Assembly (NCBI GenBank): GCA_003342815.1
Contig: PTEX01000012.1
Location: forward strand, 4,049,880 to 4,113,879
Direction of reading: 5' to 3'
DNA length: 64,000 nt
Source of the DNA: Eudromia elegans
Taxonomy: Eukaryota > Chordata > Aves > Tinamiformes > Tinamidae
Made by a program: the position numbers and the translations under genes. Position 1 is the first letter of the stretch, and every line of letters starts with the position of its first letter. Below are positions 1 through 45,000 of this stretch, in pieces. The notes beneath the pieces were generated by a model. It was not told the origin of the DNA. It made no database searches and saw only the letters and a program-made list of their open reading frames with translations.

Positions 1-648
1 TGACCTTTGGAATTTATCCTGGATTATTCTGCTAGGGATCCATCTTCAGATGAAGAAAAAAAGTGCGCAGTTATCAAAGCTATTTAAGGGACAACCATTT
101 AATAGCACCTAATGTAGTGAACAGAACAAAACTGAAAGCACATTACTTTGCAACAGATGTTGTGTCTCCTAGCAGGTTGACCTACTAAGGATACACTCAT
201 TTTTTATGTTTTTTTTTTTTTTTTCCCCATTCCATAGGATAACGTGGCATAATATTTCTAAGAGCATCACCTGGGAGATCATCTTGAGTCCTCCTCACCA
301 TTGAAGAGAAATTTAAATGCATTTCAAATTTGAAAGCTACGCTGAAATACAAAAGATGCATTGACATATCTTAATTACAAAGTGAAAACATAAAGGTAGG
401 AGTTTGCTCAGGTGGTGATTCACAAGTAAAACCTTACATTCATTTCCAATTTGACTTCAAAATTTCAGTTTTTCCAGCAAAATATTTTTGATCTCATTAT
501 TGTAAATACCAATACATTATTCTCAAATCACTCTCATATTCATTGAATGGAGTTACAACTTTATACACAGTCCATTTCTCCTAAGTGAACAAATATGAGC
601 AGATGATACTTTGAAAGTCTAATAAAAATGTTGCCTGATATTTTTCAG
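1..648. other. AT-rich non-coding flank
   Basis: There is no open frame with splice signals and no recognisable repeat. A short homopolymer T run lies near 207-224. It probably belongs to the intergenic region downstream of CAPS2. Confidence 0.5.
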
Positions 649-907
649 TTATTTGAACAGACACAGTAAGAAGCAGATCCCCATAAGACTAGCTGAAGAC
701 AGGTTCATAAAATCACTGATTCTGAGAAGTAAAAACAAAGTATTTCCAGCAAGAGAAATTCCAAGGGGAGTGACAAGGAAGGAATTGTTAACAAGCCACA
801 CCAGAATTCTCACCTTCCAGAAGCTTTGGCATGATTTGTTTTCCTGTGACAACCAACACATACAGACTTATGCAACCCCAGAAGAACTGAGAAAGTCCTT
901 CATTTGA
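649..907 (+). CDS. Possible terminal coding exon of an unidentified gene
   Basis: A pyrimidine-rich acceptor ends in CAG at 646-648. An open frame runs from there for about 85 codons to a TGA at 905-907. The peptide is basic and helical-looking, with an even amino-acid mix and no low complexity. I do not recognise the family. No upstream exon of the same gene can be seen within the 648 bases to its left, and no clear AATAAA follows closely. Open frames of this length also arise by chance in AT-rich avian DNA, and the opposite strand is open too, so this is a weak call. If real, the gene would converge on CAPS2 tail to tail. Confidence 0.22.
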
Positions 908-2335
908 GGATTTAAAGAAACTGCCATGCTAGTTATACATGAGGACAGAGTGCAAACACACTGATAATCAAAAGACAACAATGCACAAGTTATTAATACA
1001 AGAAATTATTGTCTCAAATAAGACAACCACTCACAGGGGAAGCAAAGTCCCATTTCAGCACTGACCTCCAATTCCCATAAAACAGAAATTCTGTCTCAGA
1101 GGAAAGTTCTGTTAGCCACAGGCTATATACTCAAAACATAGTCAGACAAGCATGGAGAAAATTATTGCATTTTAATTGCATAGGCTCAAGAAATGCAGTT
1201 CAATACACAGTTAATTTTCGTGACAGGCATACAGAGACCAAAGACGATCAAAAATGAATAGAAAATTAATAATGCATTTTTTAAAATTCCTTTACACAGA
1301 ATTAACAAGATTTTTTACACTGAAAGGCATATCTAGCTGAATATTCAAAGCAGCAAGGAATATTTAACTTTATGGTTTAATTTTTGTTGTGACAGGGTAT
1401 TACTTTTATACTTTTCTGTTTTATTCTTTCAAAGTAGATATGAAATTCTATACATCAGTTTGGATAAAGGATATAATTGCTTAGTTTTAGTTTAAAAATA
1501 GATTAAAAAGTACAAAAGACCAATATTTAAATTTTGTTTTCAAAAGAAGAAAATTTATCAAAATATAGCAAATAATTAAGTGCATCACAGAATCTGTATG
1601 TGTAGTGAAAGGCTGCACAGCATATACAGACACAAGATTCTTATTAAAACCACTGGGATTCAATGCTCAGCTTTGGATGCCTGACCAAGATGAATAATTA
1701 CGATCAGCAGAGGTGGTCTGCATATTAGCTTAAAAGCTAATTGATGTGAATTTCTGCACACTTTGGGTACTGCAGACATCCTCAAAATTGGAAGATGAAC
1801 TGCTCTTTCCCAGGCTAATCACTAGAATAAGAAACAAGAAACTAAAGGAATGTTATCAGAACAAGTATATTATTTTTATAAGCAGAAAATGCCGGAGAAA
1901 AGGTCTCATTGATATTTATACAGTCAAATTTAAAGTCTTCCACAATGAATGCATCATAAAATTAAATTTTCTCTTAATCATCCATGCATTTGAATGTCCC
2001 AGTTTCCTGTTATTTTAAAATAAGATGCTTTCTCCTCAAATCAAGTAAATGATGTCTTCTGGTATGGGGAATAGCATTTACAATTTCCAATAAAAAGGAG
2101 TGAACAGTATTTACATTTATGAAGTACTTAGTCTCAAAGGACATTAAGCAACTCATTATTTACTATTTTAAAAGCACGTAAAATTTCCAGCACTTGAAGT
2201 CAACGTAATTGTAACTAATTGTGAAGTAATGCATGTCAAGTCCTCACTTACTTAGTTTGCTCCTTTTTTATAATGTCTGTTTAATGTTGGTTTTCCTTTT
2301 TTTTTTTTCTTTTTTTTTTTTTTACTTCTTCCACC
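908..2335. other. Intergenic / CAPS2 3' UTR region
   Basis: AT-rich sequence without a convincing gene. The right end just before 2336 should be the CAPS2 3' UTR, read on the minus strand. A minus-strand AATAAA lies at 1420-1425 and is one candidate poly(A) signal. T-rich runs at 2297-2323 are simple sequence. Confidence 0.4.
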
Positions 2336-25910
<23,575 letters not shown>

Positions 25911-26639
25911 CTGAAAAACAGAAAAGACTGCTAGAAAATCATGTATTTCCTATGTAAGCACTTTTGTAAATAAACATTACTGCATTAAGAATAAAAAAAT
26001 GGCTATAATTGATAACATCGGTATTTTCTGCTCTACACTAGGAAAACATCTCTATCTTCCCTCTTTCAAAACCTCTTAATTTTAATCTTTCCTTACAAAT
26101 GCTATACCAGGTGTCTACCCAAATTTCTCCCTTAGCTTCCAACTTCGCCCCCTCATTCCCCAAGTTTTACCTGTGTTTAGGTACGCTCACATCAGCATTA
26201 CCAGCCTGTCACCTCTCGCCAGCGTCTCCCCTTTTCATCCAGGATTTACAGCTCTCCCCTTCATGTCCACAAGGATCCTGCCCCTTCCCAGGGAACCTCC
26301 AGGAGCACCAAAGCCTGTCTTTGTCCCAGCACACATCCCGCTCCTCTCGCTCCTCCTTCCCCCTCGCCAGCTGTGAACAGCAACCCTGCTGCTTAGGCCC
26401 CAGAGGTGACATGTCCCCGTTTCACGTCCCCACACACCAAGGCTGGACCCCGTTCCTACTTACACAGCAGGGTTCAGTCCCCAGCTTTTAACAAGCAGGA
26501 AGCAGAGCACTGTGATCCCTCCAAGAGGTGCTTGCGAAACACGAATGGAAAAGAATGAAAAAAAAAAAAAAAAAAACACAACCACACAAAAAACCCCCAA
26601 GCAGGGTTCCAGGCACCGGCCCCTCCTCAAGGCGCTTAA

Positions 26640-26995
26640 AGGGAAGACGCCTCCATCCTCACATCACCTCGAGCCCCATTACTGAGGGGCGGGAGGGGGG
26701 AAAACGACAGTCGCTTTTCCTGCGTTATCACGGCAGCTAATCCAGCAACTTGATCCCGGAAGGACGCCGCGAGGGGGGAAGGAGCCAGGGCCGGGAGAAG
26801 AGGCGCGTCCCGAGGGCCGGAGCTGGGGGAGAGAGGCGCTTCCCGCGGGAGCAGCGGGGCAGGTGCCGCGCGGGGAGCGGAAGCGGCTGCCGAGCGCCGC
26901 TAACCGCCATTAGCCGCTAACCGCTGCCATGGCGACGGCGGCGCGGCCGTTGGGAGGGCCTGGAGCGCCCCGCAGCCCCGCCACGTTTGCTACAC
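26640..26995 (-). promoter_or_regulatory. CpG-rich presumed CAPS2 promoter / first exon
   Basis: A sharp CpG island in otherwise AT-rich DNA lies just upstream of the first CAPS2 exon I could place. A tandem 'ccgctaaccgcca' repeat sits near 26897-26930. The missing start exon of CAPS2 should be here, but I could not fix its ATG and donor with confidence. The RIC3-like gene ends only about 80 bp away, so the two genes are very tightly packed. Confidence 0.55.
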
Positions 26996-27082
26996 CGTCC
27001 ATATTATATATAGTAATATGTCTGTTAACACGGATGTTAGCGAGAAAAAGAGTACAACGAACCCAAGGGCAGGATTTGTAAT

Positions 27083-27088
27083 TTTATT
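27083..27088 (-). terminator. Poly(A) signal of the RIC3/CCDC107-like gene
   Basis: AATAAA on the minus strand, about 720 bases downstream of the stop codon. The 3' UTR would cover 27070-27811. Confidence 0.6.
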
Positions 27089-27811
27089 ATACATATGAAA
27101 CATAGACAATACTTCTAATGGGCACTAGCCAATTACTAGGCAGCTGCTGCGTTCAACTAGTGACAGTTGGGTAAGAAACAAACGTGAGCCAAGCTATGGC
27201 ATTAAGGTCAAACGTAGCATATAGAACTAGGTATCAATCCTCAGGCAACAGCAGGAGTGCACTTACAGGACCCGTCTTGAAACAAAGCTGCCTTAGCAAA
27301 CAGATGTAATTATTCTGAAGTAGTGTCTGTGGTTAAGTTTCTCTCATCTGTCTATGAAAACATCTCTGAGATTTAACTCCGTATGTTTCTCATTTCTCTC
27401 GAAGTTTTCCATGAAGAGCTCAAGTCACCAGTACTCCAATGAACTCAAGAAACTCACAGTTAAAGGATGCAATAAGCTTATTAGCTACAAAACATATCTG
27501 AAACATCTCTTTTAATTATGAGACCTCAATATTTTACGGAAGCTTCAGATATAGTTACAATCCATTATATACAGAAAGTACAGAAAGTACAGAAATATCT
27601 TCTATAGGAAAAAATAAATAGAAAAAGTATGTAAACATCCCAAGTGAAACTCTGCTGCCATTGAAGCCAGTTACAAAACCGCTACAGACATTAGCACAGA
27701 CATTTCACCCTCTTTTTAAAGCATCAGCAGTGCATGTAACTTGGTTCAAACCAGCTTAAAGTGCATACAATATTGTGAAGATAACATATGCTTTTTAATG
27801 TTTTACATATT

Positions 27812-30800
27812 TCATTCACATCTATTACGTCTCCTCAGGCCTATTTCTTCTGGTTCAAAAACATCTGTGCTTATCATTTCTTGGTCTTCTACCACATCTG
27901 GCTCAAACACTTGATTTACAGCATATTCTTCACATAATTGATCCTCTTCTATTTCATAATCGTTATTAATATCCTCAAGCAAATCTTCATTACTCTTATC
28001 CTCTTGGTCATCTGTTTTTTTCTCTGAAGAATGTTCAGCAAATGACTGAATAAGGTCTTCAAGTTTCTCATTACAAATGTGGCTTACATCTTAAAATTTA
28101 CCAAAAAAAAAAAAATATTTTAGTGTAACGGTGAAAAGTTTCAGAATTAACTTAAAATTACTCATTTGTTTTCTCCCGTTTGAAGAAGCCTAAGCAAAGT
28201 AAAAATTCCCAGTGAATCACCCTTAACATTTTAGGTTCATCCTGAACCAATATGCACCTTGAAAGCCCTCAGATGAAACTAATATACATTTTGTAGTTAA
28301 ATACAATAATGTAAGCATTACCCGAAGTTTACTGCCCAAGAGCATCAGTCTAAAGTTAAATTTAGTCTGCTTCAACACAGCAGAACATGACTATGTAGTC
28401 TACCCTACTTCTAGTAGGTATAAATGTTCATCTGTTTTAGCATTTATTCTCAAAGAATTATGATTCATCACACACTTGTAACTAGATACACCGCAGGCAA
28501 GAAGAACAGTATTCCTCTAAATTCAAATTAATTCCCAATATGTATCACCAAAGATGCAGGAACTGAAAAGTGTTACAGCAAGATCTCTTTAATCTTTTAC
28601 AAACTACTACAATATTTAAATGCTGAAAATTCAAGTACCTTTCACGTTGTCTTCCGACTTATCCAATCCACTTTCTTTCATCAGTCGTCTAATTGATTGG
28701 AGTTGTGTCATTATTTCATCTTTCTGCTCACAAGCTAAAGCATTAACACTGGAAAAGAAGATAGATGTCAAGAGCTGAAAGACTACCTCAGAAGTGAACG
28801 TCTGATAACATTCCGCTGTAAATGTGTAAGATTGGAATTTTTCTTTCAGATGATAAATATCATAGCCAAGTTAGTGACAAGATTAGGTCATGCTTGTCGT
28901 TGATACTGTACACTTGGAAAGCAGGAAACCCAAACTGGTCAACCAAATTGGTCAATAAATCTACTATTTAAAAATTTAAACACATGCTGAATTCTGGAGT
29001 ACACTAAAAGAATAATTATTAAATTCTGCATGTTTAAGCTAAGTGTTACAGAAGATGTCAGTCTACACATGATGTGTAGCAGGGATACTTGTGTTTCTCA
29101 AACATTGTTTAGCTGTTAGCTCCTGAGGAGCTCCTACACATCTGCATGCATACTCAAATGTTACATTTCTTATGTCCTTATTTTGCACTATAACAGAAAG
29201 TTAAGCTTCCTTGAAACTCACATCATTTCTTACTCAGTTCCTTTCAAAACAAAAAAATAAGCAGCTAAATCTTGGTAACTATTTCTGTCTTCTTCTAATG
29301 GTATCAAAAGAAAAAAAAAACCTTAGTAGGCTATCAGAAATTGAATTTCTATAATGGCTTATGAATGCTCTTAAGCCTAAGGGTATCTCAATCATAAATC
29401 TGGGCTTTTTGTGTCTGTGGAGATGACAAATGCCAAAATTGGTATTAAATACTAACGGCTAAAGAACCACGGACTGACAAATTAAAAAAAGGTTCCTAAA
29501 CTGTTTCCTATCTATGCATAAGGAATTTTCACAGAATGGTTGAGGTTGGAAGGGGCCTCTAAAGATCTTCTAGTCCAACCCCTCCAGCAGGGGCCCCTAG
29601 AGCACGGGGCACAGGGTGGCATCCAGGCGGGTTTGGAAGATCTCCAGTGAAGGAGATTCCACCACCTCCCTGGGCAGCCTATTCCACAGCTCTGTGAACC
29701 TCACAGTAAAGAGGTTCTTCCTCACATAGAGATAGAACTTTCTGTGTTTTAATTTATACCCATTACCGCTCGTCCTGTCACTGGCCATCACAAAGAAGAG
29801 TTGGGCCCCGCGTTCTTTACACTCTCCCCTCAGATATTTGTGCATGTTGATGAGAACCCCTCTCAGTCTTCTCATCTCTGGACTAAACAGGCCCAGCTCA
29901 CTTGGTCTTTCCTCATAGATGCTCCCGTCCCCTAATCATCTTTGTTGCTTGTTGTGGAACCCCTTCTAGAAGCTCCAAATCCCTCCTGTACTGGGGAGCC
30001 CAGAACTGCACCCAGTACTCCAGGCGTGGCCACACTAGAGCTGAGCAGAGGGGCAGAATCCCCTTCCTCGACCTGCTGGTGCAATGGTCCTCCTGATGCA
30101 GCCAGGATCCCACCAGCCTTCTTGGCAACAAGGGCACACTGCTGCCTCATGGTTAACTTGTTGTCAACCAGGATTCCCAAATCCCTCTCCACAGAGCTGC
30201 TTTCCAGCGGGTCAGCCACTAATCTGTACTGGTGCCTGAGGTTATTCCTGCCCAGGTGCAGGACCCTGCACTTGTCCTTGTTGAATCCTGTGAGGTTCCT
30301 CTTTGACAGACTCTCCAACCTGTCTAGGTCCCTCTGAATGGCAGCGCAGCCCTCTGGAGTGTCAGCCACTCCACCCAGTTTTGTATCAACTTTTAAATCT
30401 TTGGAGAATTTCAATTGACAAAAACAATGCTAACAGAACTATTTTAGAATTACTCACCAGTTTGACAGTGGATCCAACTGAGTCAATAAAGAGTTTAACA
30501 TTTTCTCTGTCTGTGCTAGATGCTGCTCCAATTCTAACAGCTGATGCTCTAAAAAAAGAAAAAAACAAACTCCATGGAAAAAAATTCACTACCAAAATTC
30601 TTTCTCTCTAAGTTCTAGAACATCAAAAAGTAGTAGTGGGCTAAGAACATAAAATTTTTTACATGTGATCAAAAGCCCATCTCATCCAATCACCTGTTTC
30701 AATATTGCCCAAAAATAGGATAACTTGGCAAAAAAATGAGCGAGGACCTTCCTCTACTCCTAGTCTCCAAAACTATGCAGTTCCAGGACTTCCTGAGCCA

Positions 30801-33166
30801 GAAGTATTGTCTTACTACACTGCCATGATTTTTTCCAGCCAGACTTGCAGCTATTATGACAGTACTGGAAAACACAAAGGCACTACAGCAGAGATGAGTA
30901 TGCTTCCCCCTAAATTACAAATCAGTTTTGAGGAACAAAACCTAAAGATGGTGAGTAGGCTGTCTAAACAATTTTTGCTGCAACTGGCTATGCATGTGGT
31001 GTACAGAGACACTAGTAGATCATTCTGGCTTTTATCAATACAAAATTTGTATTTTATATTTACCAATATAAAAATGTGTCCAGAAGGGGGTGGAGGGTGG
31101 CAAGTGGGAAGTAAGACAATTGTGGAATTTGGATATGTCATTTTTCTCTGAGTAAAGCCTTAATTCGTGGCATATGGGGAATAACAGAATCAGACATTCA
31201 CAAGCTGTACCAAAAAGATAATTATAGAAGACACAGAAGAATCAATTAAGGTCTTATATTTTTGACAGGTCTATCATTTGGGCCAGAAATACAACAGTGT
31301 ACATAACTCTTTATCCATACTGTTCTACTACTAATACAGTCCAATTCATCAGCAGATTGTTATATCCTATTTAAATATCCTATTCTACTGAAGACCAGTT
31401 TTAAAGTATTGCTACAGAATACTGTTTTGAAGAATAGCATCATCTGGGGTTTTAATCAAGTCCCTATCTACTGAAGTTTACAGAATAATATACTTTTAAA
31501 ATATTTTTGTAGGTTAGTAGTGACATTTAAATAAGATCTTGTTCAACTGGACTGCATCAATGAAAATACACAGCTTTGTTTTAGTAGGAAATCTGCACTT
31601 CTGACGATTGTAAGCATTTCAAATGGACATCTTACCTGTTTCCTTTGCCTTGTCTTCTGTATTTTTTTCCTTCTTGGACAGACTTTCTTCTTGTGATTTC
31701 ATCTTTAATAAATATGATTATGTTACAAGAGTGCATAACATTTTCTTCACACATGAACTAATACTTAGAAACTTTACTGAAAGCAATTAATGACCACAAT
31801 CAGTTGTGTTTCATTCATGTGATCTTTTTATCTGCCTTGCTTTCTTCCCCATCTTCAATTAACTTCCATAATTTAAACAACGACGGCATGTTCTGCATTT
31901 CTATAACTTAAATTTCTATTGCGTACCTTAAGAAATTTGTATGCTGCAAACACTCCCACACCAAGAGCATACAACGGCATCAAAGTAAAGGCTAAGTCTC
32001 TTCCATTTCCTCTTCTTCTTTCACTCTTTCTCTCTTTTTCCATTGCATTTCTCATCTGCTGAATACTCTGGTAAGTTTTACCTTCAGAATTCCCTGGATT
32101 CAGGTGAGCTTGATGAATTGTTTGAGGACTACCTTAAAGATTAAATCATTTGAGAGGAAGAAGACAAGGTGAGAAAGAAAATTAAAGCTACGATTAGACT
32201 CAAAAGTTTCTTTTTTATGGCCCTCTTTGTTCATCACTCCTCTAAATGGTGTGATCAGCCCCAAATTCAAGTAAAAGTTACAGTACACTACTCCTCCATA
32301 AGTACAATTCAAGCTTGAAACTAGGTAGCAAAGACTCTCAAACTAAACTTCTGTCTTTTTCAAGATCAAGTTTTATTTTTCTTCAGTAACAGCAACACTA
32401 GCAAACTCAAGGAAAAGTACAGAAAGATTAGACTTGCTACTTGCCAATGTAAAAACAGACCTTTGGCCCTTGAGGGCTGGGAGCTGAATGTACATAGACA
32501 CACTCTTACACATTTACACTTTGAGCTTTTCACATTTTAAACATTAACAAATGGTAAGCTGCCCAAATCACACAACAGTATTTTTTTTTTTTTCCAGAAA
32601 AGCCTCTTCAGCTCTCTCTAGCACAGTGTCTGACACATTTTTCCAGGTCCTAATAACTCCTAGCAGCAGGGACTGGTTTCCACACTGGAACCCAGACACG
32701 GCCTCTTCTCCTCCCGGCTCCTGCTCAGCGCCGCGGGCTGGCTGCGGTAATGCCACCCGTTAAACACCTCCGCGCGGGTGGGACACGGGCTTCTCAGCAA
32801 TGATCCCCTCGCCGTGGGGGCAGTTTTCTCAAGACGAGTAAGGCAGCGAGGCGGCCGCAGGCCCGAACGAGGGGCAGGATGCGAGGGAGGGATGGACGCT
32901 ACCGCGCGCGCACCGGGGCTGGCTCCCCAGGCCGCTCCCGCTCGCCCGGGGCAACACCCGCATCCCGCTCAAGAGCGAGGCGATGTAAAACACCCCCAAA
33001 CGCACGCTCCCCCCGCACCCTTCCCGCTACCTCCGCGCTGCTGGCGGGGCCCAGCCTGGCCGCCCTGCACGGCCCTGCCGGCCCCCAGCATCCTGGGCAC
33101 CACGACGAGCACGCAGAGCACGAGCACGGCCGACACGAGCACCTGCTGCGCTACCGAGAGCGCCAT
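27812..33166 (-). CDS. RIC3/CCDC107-family membrane coiled-coil protein, complete, 6 exons
   Basis: Exons in transcript order: 33031-33166 (ATG at 33164-33166), 31927-32132, 31636-31702, 30458-30548, 28639-28748, 27812-28089 (TGA at 27812-27814). The sum is 888 nt, 295 residues plus stop, with GT-AG borders throughout. A hydrophobic N-terminal segment (residues about 5-25) recalls the RIC-3 chaperone start. A second membrane segment (LMPLYALGVGVFAAYKFLK, about residues 95-113) follows a basic stretch. Next comes a coiled coil (LEQHLAQTEKMLNSLLTQLD) that strongly resembles CCDC107, then an acidic tail ending in GLRRRNRCE, like the RIC-3 C-terminus. RIC-3 assists acetylcholine-receptor folding in the ER; that role is not shown here. 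Family membership is fairly sure, but which member is not: CCDC107-like fits the middle best. A CR1 copy fills part of intron 4. Confidence 0.75.
29531..30412 (-). repeat. CR1 LINE, about 880 bp, 3' part including end of ORF2
   Basis: The minus-strand frames carry the C-terminal part of the CR1 reverse transcriptase ORF (around KLGGVADTPEGCAAIQRDLD), followed by the 3' region. A few frame breaks show it is dead. It lies in an intron of the RIC3/CCDC107-like gene, in the same orientation. Confidence 0.93.
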
Positions 33167-33215
33167 GGTCGCTCCGGCCGCACCGCGCCGCGCCGCCCGC
33201 TTCCGCCCGGCGAGC

Positions 33216-33910
33216 NNNNNNNNNNNNNNNNNNNNNNNNNNNNNNNNNNNNNNNNNNNNNNNNNNNNNNNNNNNNNNNNNNNNNNNNNNNNNNNNNNNNN
33301 NNNNNNNNNNNNNNNNNNNNNNNNNNNNNNNNNNNNNNNNNNNNNNNNNNNNNNNNNNNNNNNNNNNNNNNNNNNNNNNNNNNNNNNNNNNNNNNNNNNN
33401 NNNNNNNNNNNNNNNNNNNNNNNNNNNNNNNNNNNNNNNNNNNNNNNNNNNNNNNNNNNNNNNNNNNNNNNNNNNNNNNNNNNNNNNNNNNNNNNNNNNN
33501 NNNNNNNNNNNNNNNNNNNNNNNNNNNNNNNNNNNNNNNNNNNNNNNNNNNNNNNNNNNNNNNNNNNNNNNNNNNNNNNNNNNNNNNNNNNNNNNNNNNN
33601 NNNNNNNNNNNNNNNNNNNNNNNNNNNNNNNNNNNNNNNNNNNNNNNNNNNNNNNNNNNNNNNNNNNNNNNNNNNNNNNNNNNNNNNNNNNNNNNNNNNN
33701 NNNNNNNNNNNNNNNNNNNNNNNNNNNNNNNNNNNNNNNNNNNNNNNNNNNNNNNNNNNNNNNNNNNNNNNNNNNNNNNNNNNNNNNNNNNNNNNNNNNN
33801 NNNNNNNNNNNNNNNNNNNNNNNNNNNNNNNNNNNNNNNNNNNNNNNNNNNNNNNNNNNNNNNNNNNNNNNNNNNNNNNNNNNNNNNNNNNNNNNNNNNN
33901 NNNNNNNNNN
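33216..33910. other. Assembly gap (695 N)
   Basis: An unbroken run of N inside a CpG island. GC-rich avian promoters are often lost in assembly. Any open frame that crosses it is an artefact. Confidence 1.
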
Positions 33911-34390
33911 CCCCCTGCCGGGCGCCGCCGGACACCGCGCGCAGCCGCCCGCGCACCCTGGTGCCCAGTGCGGCGCTTCGAGGCTGCCGGGCCGCGGCCG
34001 GGTGCCCTCCTCGGGTACCGCTCATCTTGCCGAGGACACGGCCGCCACGCCGTGCTGGAAGGAGGGAGGTATCGGCACCGCACTGGAGGAGCCATTTCAC
34101 AACGAGACGTTGATATTTTAAAACCTTCCTGCCCCCACATCGATAGGGACAAGGTTCCCCGTCACGTTTATAAGCCATCCCCAAAAGCTCTTCCACACAC
34201 GGGCGCTCAGGGCGGGTACACTCAGGCACACGGCAGGACCTGGATACCAGGTGGCCGCCGAGCAGGATCCCGGGCACCCCAAGAGGCCCCTCTTGGACAC
34301 AGACCCGCCTGGGGTCCCCGCCATCTGCACGGAAGCTTCTGGAAACAGCCCCTCTGTCCTGGTGTGCGTGCGGTGCGGCCGTTGGGAGCC

Positions 34391-42051
<7,661 letters not shown>

Positions 42052-45000
42052 CTCAATTTGAAATACATACTATCTGCTCAGTATAATCTTTAGTGAATTA
42101 AGCAAAAAAGTCGTACTAACATGACTTTAAAGACAACTTTCCTTGACAATAATTTGATTATTATTTTATGCTTCTTAGACCTTGCTAACACGCTAGGAAA
42201 ATATTTGTGTGAAAAAATTCTCTCTGGGAAAATGTTCACATGGCATCTGGTAAGATTTGGAACAGTATCAAATTTACCAAAAAATATGTCATATTTTAGT
42301 TACAGAATTCAAAGAAAAAAATATATGACAATTAAACAGCTGTTAGATTTCACACTAAGCTAATATTTAAAGTGGTCACTGCTTAATTTAGATACCAAAG
42401 AAATTTAGCATCATATTATGTATTCAGTGCTGTTTTCATAAAACAAAAGAATATCCTGAATAAAAAACAAAAATAAGATTCTATAATAAGACAGTATTTT
42501 AGAAATCTTCATATTTGTGAAGCAAGTAGAACTTAGTATTTATAAACTGATACATTTACTGACCCTTATTCAAAATGAGATGTTTCAGATTTATTATTAA
42601 CTATTTTTTTTCTAGCTCCTTGTGAAGAGAAAAAGTTAATCAAAAAGTTGAAATAGTAATATGGTTTATTTTAAACTTTGCATATTCCTTATTTTAACAT
42701 ATACTATTACCTAAGCATATTCTGTCTTTAGAATAGCATATTTCTGGCTTTTTAAATGTTCTGAAGTTTCAAAAATAAATTTTATTTGTAAAATTATTCA
42801 GGTCTGTTTAATTGATATGTATTTTGCTCCTCTATATCCAAAATATCAAATCAGTCATTACTGTGCTTTAATTTCACTTTCACCAAAAGGCAGATAATAC
42901 TTATAAAAGAATTTTAAATTATTTTCCTGTCAATATAATAAACTCTATTTTTTTATGCTTATAGATGAGACAGAATAAGACTATCCCAAGAATTTAAAAT
43001 ACCCCAAAAAAGCTTATGACTATTTTAGTCTTACAGGGTAAATGCCTATATTATTTACTCTGTTACTGCTCAATTTCAATTATTATTGGGTAGAGTTTTA
43101 CTTTGTTGGAAGCAAACTAATATCCTCCTTCAGTCAAATTACATCATTAACTTAATGTTCAGAACTGAAATTAATTTTCCAGAAAGATTCCAGGAGTTCA
43201 ACTTCCAGAAATAACTTTTCTCATTTCTTTTTTTCTAGATATGTGTTTGAAAATTTAGGTCAAAACATGGTGATTTATTATGTAAACCTATATGATAATT
43301 ACAGTGATTATATAAAAAGAATATTTATTCTTACTATAAGAGCTTCTCAAAGAAAATAAATTACATGTTTTATTGTAGATAAAGTTGAAAACAGCCATTA
43401 GAAATAAGTGCTAGCTGTTTCTTCAGATCAGCTATTCTACAGTTACTAAAATACAGCCAAAACTTTTCAAATACAAGCTTTATTTTTTAAAGCTTAGATT
43501 ACATTCGCAAATCCAGAAGTGTAAAATTACACACCTAAAACCATAAATGGGCAGCTCCTACATACCGACTTGCCCTGTGTGCAAGTTGCTGAGCACCAGC
43601 TGTTCCCACTTGTCCCGTTCTTGTGACTGAATCCGTACATGAGGGCAAACTTAAGAAACAGAGGCTTTATGTTTCCAGCCGCTCTAATCCAAAAGCAGAA
43701 GGGAAGAAGGGAGAAAGATGGATGTAAACATGGGAATTTTCTCAAAAATTTACACAGCTTCCTGCCTATTCTTACCTAATTGTACTAGATTTCACGTGAG
43801 CCTCCTGCAGCAACAGGCGAGGTTTGTGTTGTCCTGTCAGGTGTTAGGTGGATAGGCAAATCTTAAGGCTTCATTTTAGCCTGGTTTACAAGAAAGCCTG
43901 ATTAAGGCTGCTAAAAATCATCATTCTCTTTTTGTGCAGATCTTGAGGGTGGATTGCGCATCTTTCAATGCAGAGAATCACTAGATGGAGCTAGAGTCTA
44001 GCTCTGCAGAAAAGTATTGTAACTTGGAGCGGGTATGGGGAGCCTTCGGCCTCACAGAAGTCTCAAATAAGTTTCTGAACATTTTTTTTTTTTTTTGCCT
44101 GTACTAATGAAAAAGTGCCAGAGTGCTGGGTTATTAAATGAATCATCATAATTAGGACTGCTGCATTCCCTCCCACACACACCATCCTCCCAGGGACACC
44201 TACATGATTCCTTGCAGCTTTCTGGGGAGCACAGACATGGTGGAGGTGAGTCCTGCAGGCCAGAAGGAGGCAGCTGACAGGAAAACCCACATCCTGAGAG
44301 TGACAGGTAAGGGAAGAATGTTACATCAGCCACAGGAGGAAAACCCCCTCCAAAACACCAGCTGGTGTCCCTCCTACAGTTGCCCCTACCTTCCTGATAT
44401 CAGTCAAGGAGCCATGGCAGAGCTAAGAGGAAAATGAGGAGAGTATAGCTGAGACAGCCGTACACATGTGCACAACAAAATACTTGATTATATGCCTCCT
44501 ATTTATAGCACAGACATAGCTGTGAGCATGTCGGAGGGCTACAGCTCTCCTTAGATGTCACAGATCTTCATAAATTCTCCAAGGCAAAACAAAAGGACCA
44601 TTTAAGAGGGTAAAAAAGTTATCAAGCAATCAGGAAAGGCAACACCAGAACAGTCATTTCCACAAGTGTTTGGCATGACGAGGCCTGCCCTGAGGAAGAA
44701 GATCAGGGAGTCAGATCTGTGAATGCTATTTGCAGTCTTCCACAGATTTTCTCTTTAAACTTAACTAAATCTGAATTATAGACCTTGATTCTCCAACTGG
44801 ATGGCTGATCTAATGCTTTGGTGTGTTAACACAATGTGGTTTAGGTTTGAAAAATAAATTCTCTTAACTTGTAGAATAGTCAACAAGACCATACAAATCC
44901 CAATACAACCCATCCTTTCTGTCTCAGGAAATGATCGGACTTGGAATTTTACACTCAGACAGCTCCTGCTGATAGTGTCTCTTTTCTGGGATCACAGAAA

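Noticed and set aside
26099..26491. 130-codon Pro/Ser-rich frame near the CAPS2 CpG island
   Set aside because: Composition-driven open frame in C-rich DNA, with open frames on the other strand as well. No splice or family support.
30705..31151. 148-codon plus-strand frame
   Set aside because: It starts without ATG, lies in an intron on the opposite strand of the RIC3-like gene and looks like no protein family.
43527..44437. Short frames on both strands between GLIPR1-like genes 1 and 2
   Set aside because: No signal peptide, splice pairing or family likeness, and no agreement with the exon plan of the array.
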